Positions 25,902-34,967 of a stretch of 64,000 nucleotides of DNA are shown piece after piece (position 1 is the stretch's first letter; each line of letters opens with the position of its first letter). Made by a program: the position numbers and the translations under genes. The notes under the pieces are model-generated. The model ran no database searches, was not told the origin of the DNA, and saw only the letters and a program-made list of their open reading frames with translations. The stretch comes from Phycisphaerales bacterium. GTDB taxonomy: Bacteria > Planctomycetota > Phycisphaerae > Phycisphaerales > UBA1924. The stretch covers positions 1 to 64,000 of the forward strand of contig CANHCQ010000011.1 of the NCBI GenBank assembly GCA_947459215.1, written 5' to 3'.

Positions 25902-26861
25902 ATGATCACGCTCACCAACGAACGCCTGCGGCTGTCGATCGCCCCGGAACTCGGGGCGGGTATCGCGGACTTTGCGATCAAGGGGCCGACGGGGTTCTTC
26001 TTTCCGCTCATGAGGCGTGCGGCTCCGGGGGAGACCAACGCCTCGCTGCTCGGGTCATTCTTCATGGCGCCGTGGGTGAACCGCATTCGTGGGTCGCGAT
26101 TCGTGTTCCGTGGGAAGGAGCACGTGCTCCGCCCCACCACCGCCGACGGGCTCGCGCAGCACGGCGATGTGCGCAAGCGGGTGTGGCGGGTGATCGAGCA
26201 GGGTGCCGATCGCGTCGCGCTCGAGTTCGACAGCCGCAGCGTGACGGACTCGAACTGGCCATGGACGTATGTGTGCCGCACGACGTACACACTGACGAAC
26301 GAGGCGATGACCATTGAGCTATCGGTGACGAACACCGACCGCGAGGCGTTCCCCGCGGGCTGCGGGCATCACCCGTACTTCGCACGCCGTCTGTGGCGCG
26401 ACGAAGACGCGATCGAGCTGGAGGCAGCTGTCGGAGGCAAGTACCCGCTGAGCGGCGGGTGCGCATCGGGACCAGCCGCGAGCGATCCGCTCACGCAACA
26501 CTTCGCCCAGATGAAGCCTCTCCCCGCGCAGTCGCTCGACGCGGTCTTCGCGGGCTTCGATGGCACCGCGACGCTCCGATGGCCGTCCAGCGGCGTGGCT
26601 CTGCGGATCGCGGCGTCGAAGGAGCTTTCGCACCTGCTGGTGTTCGCACCCCACGGGGCGGGCGACGGGGCGGTTTCGGGTGCGACCGGGCCGCTGTCGT
26701 TCATCGCCGTGGAGCCGCAATCGCAGGTGAACGACGCGTTCAATCTCGCGCGGTCGCTCGGGCACGAGCCCGGCGGCCCGGATGATCCCACCGGCACGGT
26801 CGTCCTCGAGCCCGGGCAGACACTCCGAACGCTCTGCGTGTTCACCGCCGTCGCCGGATGA
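25902..26861 (+). CDS. Aldose 1-epimerase family protein
   Basis: This is a 319-residue cytosolic protein of the galactose-mutarotase-like superfamily. Features in order are the N-terminal strands MITLTNERLRLSIAPELGAG, FFMAPWVNRIRGSRF with the substrate-binding Asn-Arg, QHGDVRKRVW with the first His, CGHHPYFARRLWRD with the catalytic-region His pair, and FIAVEPQSQVNDAF, which supplies the catalytic Glu. It interconverts sugar anomers; the sugar is unknown. The start at 25902 removes an Arg/Gly-rich extension that does not look native. It is divergent from the collar operon. Confidence 0.85.
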   Translation: MITLTNERLRLSIAPELGAGIADFAIKGPTGFFFPLMRRAAPGETNASLLGSFFMAPWVNRIRGSRFVFRGKEHVLRPTTADGLAQHGDVRKRVWRVIEQGADRVALEFDSRSVTDSNWPWTYVCRTTYTLTNEAMTIELSVTNTDREAFPAGCGHHPYFARRLWRDEDAIELEAAVGGKYPLSGGCASGPAASDPLTQHFAQMKPLPAQSLDAVFAGFDGTATLRWPSSGVALRIAASKELSHLLVFAPHGAGDGAVSGATGPLSFIAVEPQSQVNDAFNLARSLGHEPGGPDDPTGTVVLEPGQTLRTLCVFTAVAG

Positions 26862-26914
26862 TCGCCACCGGCGTCCGTGCCCCGAGCGCGTCCGCATGCA
26901 CGCCTCGCGTCGGT

Positions 26915-26951
26915 GCAAAAAAGAAAGCCCCGGCGCGAGGTCCGGGGCTTT
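26915..26951 (-). terminator. Strong rho-independent terminator, mainly minus orientation
   Basis: A perfect 10-bp stem AAAGCCCCGG/CCGGGGCTTT with an 8-nt loop lies at 26924-26951. On the minus strand it is followed by CTTTTTT, ending the gene at 26985-28895. It may also serve the convergent aldose epimerase gene. Confidence 0.85.
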
Positions 26952-26984
26952 GTGTGATCACAAGCTTTGCGAGAACGAAGTCGT

Positions 26985-28895
26985 TCAGCGCTGCGACACA
27001 ATCTTGTTGCCCTGCATCTGAGCGGTGACGAGCCGCTCCAGATCGGCGAGGCGGGCCTTGAGGTCCTTGGTCTCGGCTTCGAGCTCGGCGATGCGGGCGG
27101 TGCCGGCGTCGGCCTTGGCGGCGGGCGTGTGCGACGCGTTCACGACGGCGTGCTGGCCGACGCGGTCCGCGAGGTTGCCGAAGTCCTGGGCCGATCCGCC
27201 GTACCACATGGGACGCACCAGGATCATGATCTTGCCGGGCTGATTGGCGTCTTCCATGGCGATACCGAGCGACATGCCGGGGCCGGTCTGCTTCATGGCG
27301 TGGCCCTTGGTCGGGCTGCTGGTGACGCGGTCGCCGGCCTTGATCTCGCCAAACTGCGTGTCCACCTTGCAGGGCACGCGGCCGAGCATGGCGATGGGCT
27401 TCCACTCCTGACGCATGCGGGCGTCGAGCATGGCGCCCACGGCGGCGACGCCGCTCATGTCACCGGCATCGAACACCTGCTGCTGGAGGGCGGCGAGGTC
27501 GGCGTCGGATTCCTGCACCGCGCTGATGCCCATGCCGCAGGTGAACGCGGGCTTGGTGGAGACGACGCCCAGGAGCATCGACTGCCCCACCTGCGTCGTG
27601 AGCTCGACATGCTCCTTGTTCGCGCCGCCGACGGCGAGCGCCACAACGTCGCCGGGCTCCATGTCCATCTCGTGGGCCACCGGGCGGAAGGCCTCGGCGA
27701 AGTCGAAGGCGTCGGTGGTGACGCCGTTGTCGAGTTCGAGGTTGGCCTCGTCGGCGCTCTGCATGCGCAGCAGCGGCGTGCCCAGCACGTTGGCCGAATG
27801 GATGTTCAGGCTGAACACACCGGCGTTCGGGCCGCCCTCGTTGTTGTCGGTGTCGAAGCGGATGGTGACGCCGCCAGCGGACTGAAGATTGGCGACGCCG
27901 GTCCCGCTGCCGTTGAAGGAAATGTTGCCGTCGACGAACAGGTCGTCGGACATTGCGAAGCCATCGGCCGAGTCGTCCCAGCGGAAGTTCTCGCCCAGGT
28001 CGTTCGCGTCCTCGCGGAAGTAGATCACACCGTCGCCCTCGGCCAGTCCCGAACGCAACCGGATGTCACCTTGCGAGATCAGGTTGCTGGCGACCTCAAG
28101 ATCCGCCCCGATGAACACATCTGCGATGTTGTTCATGGCGCCGGAGGTGGGGGTCTGGGTGCCGAAGCGGCTGAAGACCTCCGATGCGGTCGTGACCGTT
28201 CCAACCACCAGCGGACCGCTGAGCGCGACCGAATCGCTGAACTCAAAGCGGTCGTCGGAATCATCCCAGAGCATGAATTCGCCGCTGGCTGAGCCGTTGT
28301 TAAAGAAGGAGATCCGTTGATCTGACTCGCTGAAGGTGTTGGGAGTCATCTGCAGCGTCCCCTGCAGCTTCGTGACGTCGGCCGCCGAGCCGCCGAGCTG
28401 CAGGCTCAGGTTGCTGCCGTCGATCGTGAGCGCGGCGTCGCTGCCGTCGACGAGCCACGTGCTCCCGCTCACCACCGCCACATCGGCGAGGCTGTGAGCC
28501 CGGTCCGCGTTGACCGCCGAAGGCACCGTCGTCAGCTTGGTCCGCGGCGTGATCGGCGTCCCGTTCACTTCCACTTGCAGATACAGGGTCGAAAAAGTCT
28601 TGAACACATCAGACAGCTCGGTGTACAGGCCGCCGCCGGGCCCGTCGGTCACCGTCCCCCCCAGCGTGGTCGTGAACACCCCGCCACTCACCACAGTGCC
28701 CGGCTTGCTGGTGTTGCAGATTTCCGTTCCGGCGAATGGCGTGTTGAAGAACCGGAAGACCAGGTTGTACGACCCGTTGGCGTTCCCGCCGTTGTCGGCC
28801 AGACGACCCTGATAGGTGATCTCACCCGACGGCGGGGCCGCCATGGCAAGTCCCGCGACGGCGACACACAACGCTGCTGCACTGCGACGGATCAT
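26985..28895 (-). CDS. Large secreted structural protein with repeated WDDSxD motifs and C-terminal coiled coil
   Basis: This is a 636-residue exported protein. The signal peptide is RRSAAALCVAVAGLAMA, followed by a domain starting ITYQGRLADNGGNANGSYNL that recurs in planctomycete and verrucomicrobial surface proteins. Internal repeats include LWDDSDDRFEFSDS and RWDDSADGFAMSDD. The C-terminal third (DFAEAFRPVAHEMDMEPGDV, then AGDRVTSSPTKGHAMK) resembles tail-fibre-like C-terminal regions. It ends in a heptad coiled coil (RIAELEAETKDLKARLADLE). A role as a fibre or S-layer-associated protein is inferred. ATG 28895 has a CAGGAG site. It ends at a strong terminator. Confidence 0.75.
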   Translation of the reverse strand: MIRRSAAALCVAVAGLAMAAPPSGEITYQGRLADNGGNANGSYNLVFRFFNTPFAGTEICNTSKPGTVVSGGVFTTTLGGTVTDGPGGGLYTELSDVFKTFSTLYLQVEVNGTPITPRTKLTTVPSAVNADRAHSLADVAVVSGSTWLVDGSDAALTIDGSNLSLQLGGSAADVTKLQGTLQMTPNTFSESDQRISFFNNGSASGEFMLWDDSDDRFEFSDSVALSGPLVVGTVTTASEVFSRFGTQTPTSGAMNNIADVFIGADLEVASNLISQGDIRLRSGLAEGDGVIYFREDANDLGENFRWDDSADGFAMSDDLFVDGNISFNGSGTGVANLQSAGGVTIRFDTDNNEGGPNAGVFSLNIHSANVLGTPLLRMQSADEANLELDNGVTTDAFDFAEAFRPVAHEMDMEPGDVVALAVGGANKEHVELTTQVGQSMLLGVVSTKPAFTCGMGISAVQESDADLAALQQQVFDAGDMSGVAAVGAMLDARMRQEWKPIAMLGRVPCKVDTQFGEIKAGDRVTSSPTKGHAMKQTGPGMSLGIAMEDANQPGKIMILVRPMWYGGSAQDFGNLADRVGQHAVVNASHTPAAKADAGTARIAELEAETKDLKARLADLERLVTAQMQGNKIVSQR

Positions 28896-29071
28896 GTTGA
28901 ATCTCCTGGTGCCGATGGGCACTTTCCCGCTCCGAAACCGCGGCGGACGGACGACCGCGACCACGTCGGGCTACCGCCGAACGATGTTCTACACAACACA
29001 AAAGACGCGGAGAGTGCAATCGAACCGCGCCAAGTATCTCCAGATGCCGAACGGATCCCGTGAATGCGGAT

Positions 29072-30076
29072 CTACAGCCGCGCCGCCAGCTGCTCCAGTT
29101 GTCCGCGGCCCCGACGCTGCAGGTACTGCTCCGCCACGCCCTTGAGTGCGTTGATATTCGTCGGGCTGGCGTTGTCCATGTCGTCGTAGGCGTCGTCGAG
29201 ATCGGTCTGCAGGCGGCAATAGTTCTTCGTTTCGAGTAACTGGGCGGCGATGTAGTCGGTGGTGTCGGCGCTGCCGTCAAACAGGACGTCGATGATCGGG
29301 ATGGCCCACTCCACCGCCCCCCATTCCTGTGCTGATTGCAGCGAGATCGGCCTTGTCAGAGCGCCGGTTCCGAGCGAAAGCACCACGAAGCGCTCAAGCG
29401 GGACCCGCTGCGACGGCGGCAAGCCCTCGTTCATGCGGACACCTTCGGCGATCGCGCAGGCGGTGGGGTTGTTGGCGGAGACGCCGCCGTCGATCATGGA
29501 GTTACTCGCGCCGTTGATCTTGAGATCGAACGCGGCGAAGTACGTGGGGGCGGAGCAGGAGGAGCGGACGATCTGCCAGACAGGACACGTCACGTAGTCG
29601 TGGTCGCTGCGCCAGCTCTTGAAGATGCGGGCTTCGCGGCGGACGGTTTCGTAGGAAACGACGAGCGTCTTCTTGGCGAGCGACCCGAACGTGCTGGCGC
29701 CAAAGGCGGCGTGCAATTCGCTATCGAGCCCCTCGCCGTCGTACTTGGGCTGCGAAAGGCCGTCGGTGAAGGTGCGCTTCAGCCCGCTCCAGACGCGTCC
29801 GGCGAGGCCGGGGAAGATGATCTGGCCGCGGGTCTCGTAGAGATTGATGATCTCGTCGGGGCGTTTGCCCATGGCGATGGCGCAGGCGAGGATGCTGCCG
29901 GTGGAGGTGCCGGCGATGAGATCGAAGTGATCGCGAACAGGGCCGCCGAGGATGGATTCAAGCTCGCGGAGCCACAAGGCGGTGATCAGGCCGCGGATCC
30001 CGCCGCCGTCGAGCGACAGAATGCGATATTTCGAGTCCGGGCGTGCCGTCGCCAAACGTGCCGAACGCTTTGCCAT
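29072..30076 (-). CDS. Patatin-like phospholipase
   Basis: This is a 334-residue lipid acyl hydrolase. The oxyanion hole is DGGGIRGL near residue 23, the nucleophile elbow is AGTSTGS with Ser near 59, and the partner Asp is in MIDGGVSANNP near 200. This is the CapV/plant-patatin-like arrangement. Substrates are membrane phospholipids or their derivatives. No signal peptide is seen, so it is cytosolic. Some bacterial patatins are anti-phage effectors activated by cyclic nucleotides, but no cyclase gene lies nearby, so I do not claim that role. ATG 30076 follows a G-rich GGGGGGTGG site. Confidence 0.9.
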   Translation of the reverse strand: MAKRSARLATARPDSKYRILSLDGGGIRGLITALWLRELESILGGPVRDHFDLIAGTSTGSILACAIAMGKRPDEIINLYETRGQIIFPGLAGRVWSGLKRTFTDGLSQPKYDGEGLDSELHAAFGASTFGSLAKKTLVVSYETVRREARIFKSWRSDHDYVTCPVWQIVRSSCSAPTYFAAFDLKINGASNSMIDGGVSANNPTACAIAEGVRMNEGLPPSQRVPLERFVVLSLGTGALTRPISLQSAQEWGAVEWAIPIIDVLFDGSADTTDYIAAQLLETKNYCRLQTDLDDAYDDMDNASPTNINALKGVAEQYLQRRGRGQLEQLAARL

Positions 30077-30205
30077 ACCCACCCCCCATGCATGCAGGAC
30101 CCCACAACGACGCGCGGGCGCACGTGCACCCGCTGCGGTCGGTTTGGCACAGCGTACCCGATGGGCTAGACATGAAACAAGCCCTGAATCTGCAGGGGTT
30201 TTCTG

Positions 30206-31276
30206 CTACTTGGAAGACCACACCCGCTCAAAGATCGCGACGGCTTTGGCTTCGAACGGCTCGACCTCGCGGTAATCCGGCAGCAACTCCGCTCCGGCTC
30301 GCGCCCGGGCCTCCGGGGGCAGTTCGTTGCGTGGCAGGGCTCCGGCCTCGCTCGGTTGCAGCGCTTGGTGGGTCTGCAGCAGCAGCCGCTGCACGTCATC
30401 GCTCAAGAGGTGCGACACGAACCGCGACGCCAGCGCTTGCTGCTCCGGGCTTGTGTCCTCGCGAGCCACGACCGCGACCACGTGCGGCATCATCAGCACG
30501 GGGCCAGCCCCCTCGCCCGGCTTGGACGATGCGAGGTCGGCGGTTCCGCCGCGGGCGCTGACGGGCCAGCGTTGCTGGCGGCCGGACTCGACATCGTCGC
30601 TGTCGGTGAGGCCGGCGCTGATCTCACCCTGGGCCACGGCCTGCACCACCATGGAGTTCCCGTCGTACACCTTCGCGCCGTTGTCCCGCAGCGCGACGAG
30701 GAACTTCTCGTACGCCTCTTCGCCGAAGGCGGCGAGCAACGCCGCGAAATGCGTCCGCGTCGTGCCGAACTGCGGCCGGGCGAAGCCGACTTTGCCCTTG
30801 AGTTCCGGCGCGAGCAGATCGCCCAGCCGTCGCGGCTCCTCGCCCGCTTTGAACCGCTCCTTGTGATACACGATAACCCGCGCCCGGTAGCCGAGGGGCA
30901 CCCACTGGGCCGGGACGGCCTTGCCCTGCGTATCCGCGATCGCAAGGTTGCCGAGCACGCCCTCCTTCGCGAGCCGCACGACGCCGATGGGTTCGCTGGC
31001 CCAGAAGAGATCGGCCTTGGGCGCGTCCTTCTCGTCGAGCAGCTTGCGCACGAGGCCGAAGGTCTTGGTCGCCTCGGTGTCGGGAACGACCTTCACCTTG
31101 GCCCCGGTCGCGGCTTCAAACGTCTGGATCACCGGCCGATACAGCGCGTCGTCAGCGGAGACGTAGAGGACCAACTGCGGCTTGGCGCTCGGCGACTTCG
31201 CCGCGGGCGTCGTCGATCGCTCGCAGCAAGCCATGCATGCGACGAAGAGCATCGCTACCAAAGTCACGACTCGCAT
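30206..31276 (-). CDS. Extracellular solute-binding lipoprotein, iron(III)-type
   Basis: This is a 356-residue lipoprotein of the periplasmic binding protein class that includes FutA/FbpA. The signal ends in a lipobox-like run (MLFVACMACC). LVLYVSADDALYRPVIQTFE, VKVVPDTEATKTFGLVRKLL, FWASEPIGVVRLAKEG and VIVYHKERF are typical. Iron(III) is the usual ligand; 2-aminoethylphosphonate relatives also exist. No permease or ATPase genes are adjacent, so any transporter partners lie elsewhere. A TAGGAT box 5 nt before the ATG suggests a leaderless start. Confidence 0.85.
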   Translation of the reverse strand: MRVVTLVAMLFVACMACCERSTTPAAKSPSAKPQLVLYVSADDALYRPVIQTFEAATGAKVKVVPDTEATKTFGLVRKLLDEKDAPKADLFWASEPIGVVRLAKEGVLGNLAIADTQGKAVPAQWVPLGYRARVIVYHKERFKAGEEPRRLGDLLAPELKGKVGFARPQFGTTRTHFAALLAAFGEEAYEKFLVALRDNGAKVYDGNSMVVQAVAQGEISAGLTDSDDVESGRQQRWPVSARGGTADLASSKPGEGAGPVLMMPHVVAVVAREDTSPEQQALASRFVSHLLSDDVQRLLLQTHQALQPSEAGALPRNELPPEARARAGAELLPDYREVEPFEAKAVAIFERVWSSK

Positions 31277-31281
31277 CGCGA

Positions 31282-31287
31282 ATCCTA
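31282..31287 (-). promoter_or_regulatory. -10-like box of a leaderless promoter (binding lipoprotein)
   Basis: On the minus strand TAGGAT ends 5 nt before the ATG at 31276, with no ribosome site between. Confidence 0.35.
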
Positions 31288-31300
31288 CGACCGAACGAAC

Positions 31301-31603
31301 CTATGCCGGACGATTCCCACATTCTGGACACGCATCGCCTCGTTCGATGCCTTCTCGGGAATAGCCGCAGAACTGACAACGCCCGCGAAGTGACTTCACT
31401 TTCCAATTCGTATAAACCAACGCCGCCGTACAAATCATCATCATTGCAGGGCCAACAAAGATCCCGACTTTCTGAAAGTTCTTGAAGCGCACGAACGCAA
31501 ATGGACTTACGACAATGAAAACGATGAATAGCGCGAACATGCTCAGGACGAAAAGCACGAGCCGCCGGTAGTACGTTGCCTTGATGTCGTAGTTCTTGGC
31601 CAT
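31301..31603 (-). CDS. Small membrane protein with C-terminal zinc ribbon
   Basis: This is a 100-residue protein. Two hydrophobic helices (LVLFVLSMFALFIVFIVV and VGIFVGPAMMMICTAALVY) are followed by a cytosolic tail with two Cys pairs in CQFCGYSREGIERGDACPEC. The CxxCGY...CPECG pattern is frequent in Phycisphaerae membrane proteins and should bind zinc. Its role is unknown. I chose the ATG at 31603 because it begins shortly before the first helix. The longer upstream frame is Arg/Gly-rich and runs through a palindromic repeat. Confidence 0.75.
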   Translation of the reverse strand: MAKNYDIKATYYRRLVLFVLSMFALFIVFIVVSPFAFVRFKNFQKVGIFVGPAMMMICTAALVYTNWKVKSLRGRCQFCGYSREGIERGDACPECGNRPA

Positions 31604-32114
31604 GCCTTCGTCGTGTCGGTATCCCAATGACCGGCCTCCGGCCGGTCGACGAACCGCATCTATTTGTACCTGCGTTCGCACGGCCGAGCGGGTACTCCAC
31701 AAACGCTCGCCACTGCCACTTCGGCAGCGCCGCAGGCCCCCCATCGAACCAAACCCCGTTTCTGACCTGCCAATCCACCCCCGACGCGCGTTGCGACCTT
31801 GATTCCCCAGCATCCAACTTCTGCCGATCGGCATGGCCCGTGCTGCCGATATGAATGGAATGGACCGCTCCGGAGCCCCCGGCATCGCCCTAGTCCGCCT
31901 TGCGAAAGGCGAACGGAAGGCGATCTAGGGGTCCCAGACAGGGTCCGGGCCGCGTCAAGAAGCCTCGTCAAAGGCTTTCCGACACGGCACTTGCATCGCA
32001 CCCCAGGGAATCGCCCCGATTCCCTCGAAGCGGGACGCTCCGGCGTGCGAATAAAGATGTGGGACGTTGGGCCTTGCTCCCCGCAACCAGCCCCTCTCCC
32101 CGTGGAGTCCAGAG
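31604..32114. other. 511-bp gap upstream of clpC with palindromes
   Basis: A GACCGGCCTCCGGCCGGTC palindrome at about 31629-31647 belongs to the GACCGG repeat type. A nested hairpin lies at about 31883-31930 (ATCGCC...GGCGAT around GCCTT/AAGGC). Another, GGGAATCGCCCCGATTCCC, lies at about 32005-32023. A TAAAGAT -10-like box sits about 57 nt before clpC. The open frames here are not convincing genes. The hairpins could regulate clpC. Confidence 0.4.
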
Positions 32115-34736
32115 ATGTTCGAACGCTTCACCGATCGCGCCCGCAAGGTCATGGCCCTCGCCAACCAGGAAGCCCAGCGCTTCAACCACGAGTACATCGG
32201 GACCGAGCACATTCTGCTCGGCCTGGTGAAGGAAGGCTCGGGCGTTGGCGCCAACGTGCTCAAGAACCTTGATGTCGACCTGCGCAAGGTCCGCCTCGAG
32301 GTCGAGAAGCTCGTCAAGGCGGGGCCCGAGATGGTGACGATGGGCAAGCTGCCCCAGACTCCCCGGGCCAAGAAGGTCATCGAGTACGCCATCGAAGAGG
32401 CTCGCAACCTCAACCACAACTACGTCGGCACCGAGCACCTGCTGCTCGGGTTGCTGCGTGAGCACGACGGCGTCGCCGCCCAGGTGCTCATGAACCTCGG
32501 GTTGAAGCTCGAGGAAGTCCGCGAAGAAGTCCTCAACCTTCTCGGCGCCGGCAACGAGCGCACCGAAGAGGGCATGGAAGGCGCCGGCGGTGGCGGACAG
32601 TCGGGCGCCAGCGCGTCGGCCTCGGCCGGCGGCAGCAGCGCCTCGGCCAAGGGCGGCAAGAGCAAGACCCCGGCCCTGGACTCCTTCGGCCGCGACCTCA
32701 CCGAGCTGGCTCGCGAGGGCACGCTCGACCCCGTCATCGGCCGTCAGACCGAGATCGAACGCGTCGTGCAGGTCCTCTGCCGGCGCACCAAGAACAACCC
32801 CGTCCTGCTCGGTGAAGCCGGCGTGGGAAAGACCGCCATCGTCGAGGGTCTGGCCCAGCGGATCATCAGCGGCGACGTCCCCGAGATCCTCCACGAGAAG
32901 CGTCTGGTCGTCCTCGACCTGGCGATGATGGTCGCCGGCACCAAGTACCGCGGCCAGTTCGAGGAGCGCATCAAGGCGGTCATGAACGAGGTGCGTCGCG
33001 CCAAGAACGTGATGCTCTTCATCGACGAGCTCCACACCCTGGTCGGCGCCGGCGGCGCAGAGGGCGCGATCGACGCGTCCAACGTGCTCAAGCCCGCGCT
33101 CGCCCGCGGCGAGATCCAGTGCATCGGCGCCACCACCTTTGACGAGTACCGCAAGTACATCGAGAAGGACGCGGCGCTCGCCCGTCGATTCCAGGCCATC
33201 ACCGTCGATCCGCCGGGCGACGAGCAGACCATTGAAATCCTGAAGGGTCTCCGCGACCGCTACGAGCAGCATCACCGCGTGCGGATCACCGACGCGGCGG
33301 TGAAGGCGGCGGTGGAGCTCTCGGGTCGGTACATCTCCGGCCGCGTGCAGCCCGACAAATCGATCGACGTGATCGACGAAGCCGGCGCCCGCGTCCGGAT
33401 CAAGAGCATGACCAAGCCGCCGAACCTGGCCGAGATCGAGGCCGAGATCGAGCGTCTGGCGGTCGCGAAGGACGAGGCCGTGAAGGCCGCGGACTACGAG
33501 AAGGCCGCGGAGCTTCGTGATCAGGCGGAGAAGAGCCGTCGCGAGAAGGAAGAGCTGCAGAAGCAGTGGCGCGCACGGGCCCAGGAAGTGGACGGCACGG
33601 TCGACGAGGACGTGATCGCCGAGGTCGTCAGCAAGATGACCGGCGTCCCGCTCCAGCGTCTTGAGAAGGATGAGGCCCAGCGCCTGCTGGAACTCGAGAA
33701 GGAACTGCACAAGAAGGTCATCAGCCAGGACGACGCGATCAAGGCGATCGCCAAGAGCATCCGCCGCGCCCGCGCCGGGCTGAAGGACCCCAAGCGTCCG
33801 ATGGGCTCGTTCATCTTCCTTGGACCGACCGGCGTCGGCAAGACGCTGCTCGCCAAGGCCTTGGCCGAGTTCATGTTCGGCGACGAGGAGGCGCTCGTGC
33901 ACCTCGACATGTCCGAGTACATGGAAAAGCACAACGTCTCGCGTCTGGTCGGCGCGCCTCCGGGCTACGTCGGCTACGAAGAAGGCGGCCAGCTCACCGA
34001 GCGCATCCGCCGTCGGCCGTACTCCGTGGTGCTGCTCGACGAAGTCGAGAAGGCGCACCCGGACGTGTTCAACATGCTCCTGCAGATCATGGAAGAGGGG
34101 CGTCTCACCGACTCGTTCGGCCGCAACGTCGATTTCCGCAACACCGTGATGATCATGACCAGCAACCTGGGTGCGGACATGATCAAGGGCGGCGCGGGCT
34201 TCGGCTTCCAGAAGCGGACCGAGGCGGGCGACTACGACAACATCAAGGTCGTCCTGCTGAAGGAGATCGAGCGGTTCTTCCGGCCGGAGTTCATCAACCG
34301 CCTGGACGACGTGATCGTCTTCAAGCCCCTCACCAAGGCCGACATCACTTCGATCATCGATTACGAGGTCGCGAAGGTTTCCAAGCGGCTCAAGACTCAG
34401 AAGATCGAGATTGTGATCGACGAATTGGCCAAGGAGTTCCTGATCGACCGCGGCTACAACCCGGAATTCGGTGCGCGTCCGCTGCGTCGCGCGATCGGCC
34501 AGTACGTCGAGGACCCGCTCTCGGAGATGTTGCTCCAGGGCGATTTCACCCCGCCGTGCCGGATCACGATCACGCACAAGAAGCCCGCGGAAGGCGACGC
34601 GGCCGGTGGTGCGAAGGTGGAAGCCGACGACCACCTCTACTTCAACACCGAGCAGTTGCCGGTGGTTCCCCCGGAGCCGGACAGCCGCGCTCCGCGGAAC
34701 GACAAGAACGACAAGGCCACGGCGCAGTCCACCTAA
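32115..34736 (+). CDS. clpC: ATP-dependent Clp protease ATP-binding subunit ClpC
   Basis: This is an 873-residue AAA+ unfoldase that feeds substrates to ClpP. Two Clp_N repeats lie at about 1-145 ([19 protein letters not shown] and [16 protein letters not shown]). Next is a Gly/Ser/Ala-rich linker. AAA1 has Walker A GEAGVGKT near 233-240. A UVR-type coiled segment follows ([20 protein letters not shown]) at about 455-485, which distinguishes ClpC from ClpA. AAA2 has Walker A GPTGVGKT near 570, and the ClpB-type D2-small domain lies at the C-terminus. The start has GGAG upstream. No ctsR or mcsB neighbours are present, so regulation differs from Firmicutes. Confidence 0.97.
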   Translation: MFERFTDRARKVMALANQEAQRFNHEYIGTEHILLGLVKEGSGVGANVLKNLDVDLRKVRLEVEKLVKAGPEMVTMGKLPQTPRAKKVIEYAIEEARNLNHNYVGTEHLLLGLLREHDGVAAQVLMNLGLKLEEVREEVLNLLGAGNERTEEGMEGAGGGGQSGASASASAGGSSASAKGGKSKTPALDSFGRDLTELAREGTLDPVIGRQTEIERVVQVLCRRTKNNPVLLGEAGVGKTAIVEGLAQRIISGDVPEILHEKRLVVLDLAMMVAGTKYRGQFEERIKAVMNEVRRAKNVMLFIDELHTLVGAGGAEGAIDASNVLKPALARGEIQCIGATTFDEYRKYIEKDAALARRFQAITVDPPGDEQTIEILKGLRDRYEQHHRVRITDAAVKAAVELSGRYISGRVQPDKSIDVIDEAGARVRIKSMTKPPNLAEIEAEIERLAVAKDEAVKAADYEKAAELRDQAEKSRREKEELQKQWRARAQEVDGTVDEDVIAEVVSKMTGVPLQRLEKDEAQRLLELEKELHKKVISQDDAIKAIAKSIRRARAGLKDPKRPMGSFIFLGPTGVGKTLLAKALAEFMFGDEEALVHLDMSEYMEKHNVSRLVGAPPGYVGYEEGGQLTERIRRRPYSVVLLDEVEKAHPDVFNMLLQIMEEGRLTDSFGRNVDFRNTVMIMTSNLGADMIKGGAGFGFQKRTEAGDYDNIKVVLLKEIERFFRPEFINRLDDVIVFKPLTKADITSIIDYEVAKVSKRLKTQKIEIVIDELAKEFLIDRGYNPEFGARPLRRAIGQYVEDPLSEMLLQGDFTPPCRITITHKKPAEGDAAGGAKVEADDHLYFNTEQLPVVPPEPDSRAPRNDKNDKATAQST

Positions 34737-34761
34737 GAACCTCATCAACCCACGCTCTTCC

Positions 34762-34788
34762 AACCCGCCCCGAGGCGGGTTTTCTTTT
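34762..34788 (+). terminator. Rho-independent terminator of clpC
   Basis: An 8-bp AACCCGCC/GGCGGGTT stem with a CCGA loop is followed by TTCTTTT, 26 nt after the clpC stop codon. Confidence 0.9.
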
Positions 34789-34967
34789 GGACTCGCGCCG
34801 CTGCGGGGACGACGGCGCGAAGCCGAAACGAGAAGCTGCGCAATCTCTGTGGACGCGACTCTGCGACAGCAAATATGCGCCCGGATTCCTCCTGACGCAG
34901 CACGTGTTGCGCACGCGAGTGTCCGATAGATCGTTCGCCCCGGGGGCGGGACTTTGCAGACGCAGAA

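Noticed and set aside
29072-30076. CBASS-type patatin defence effector
   Set aside because: The protein is a patatin, but no nucleotide cyclase or accessory gene is adjacent, so a defence role is not supported.
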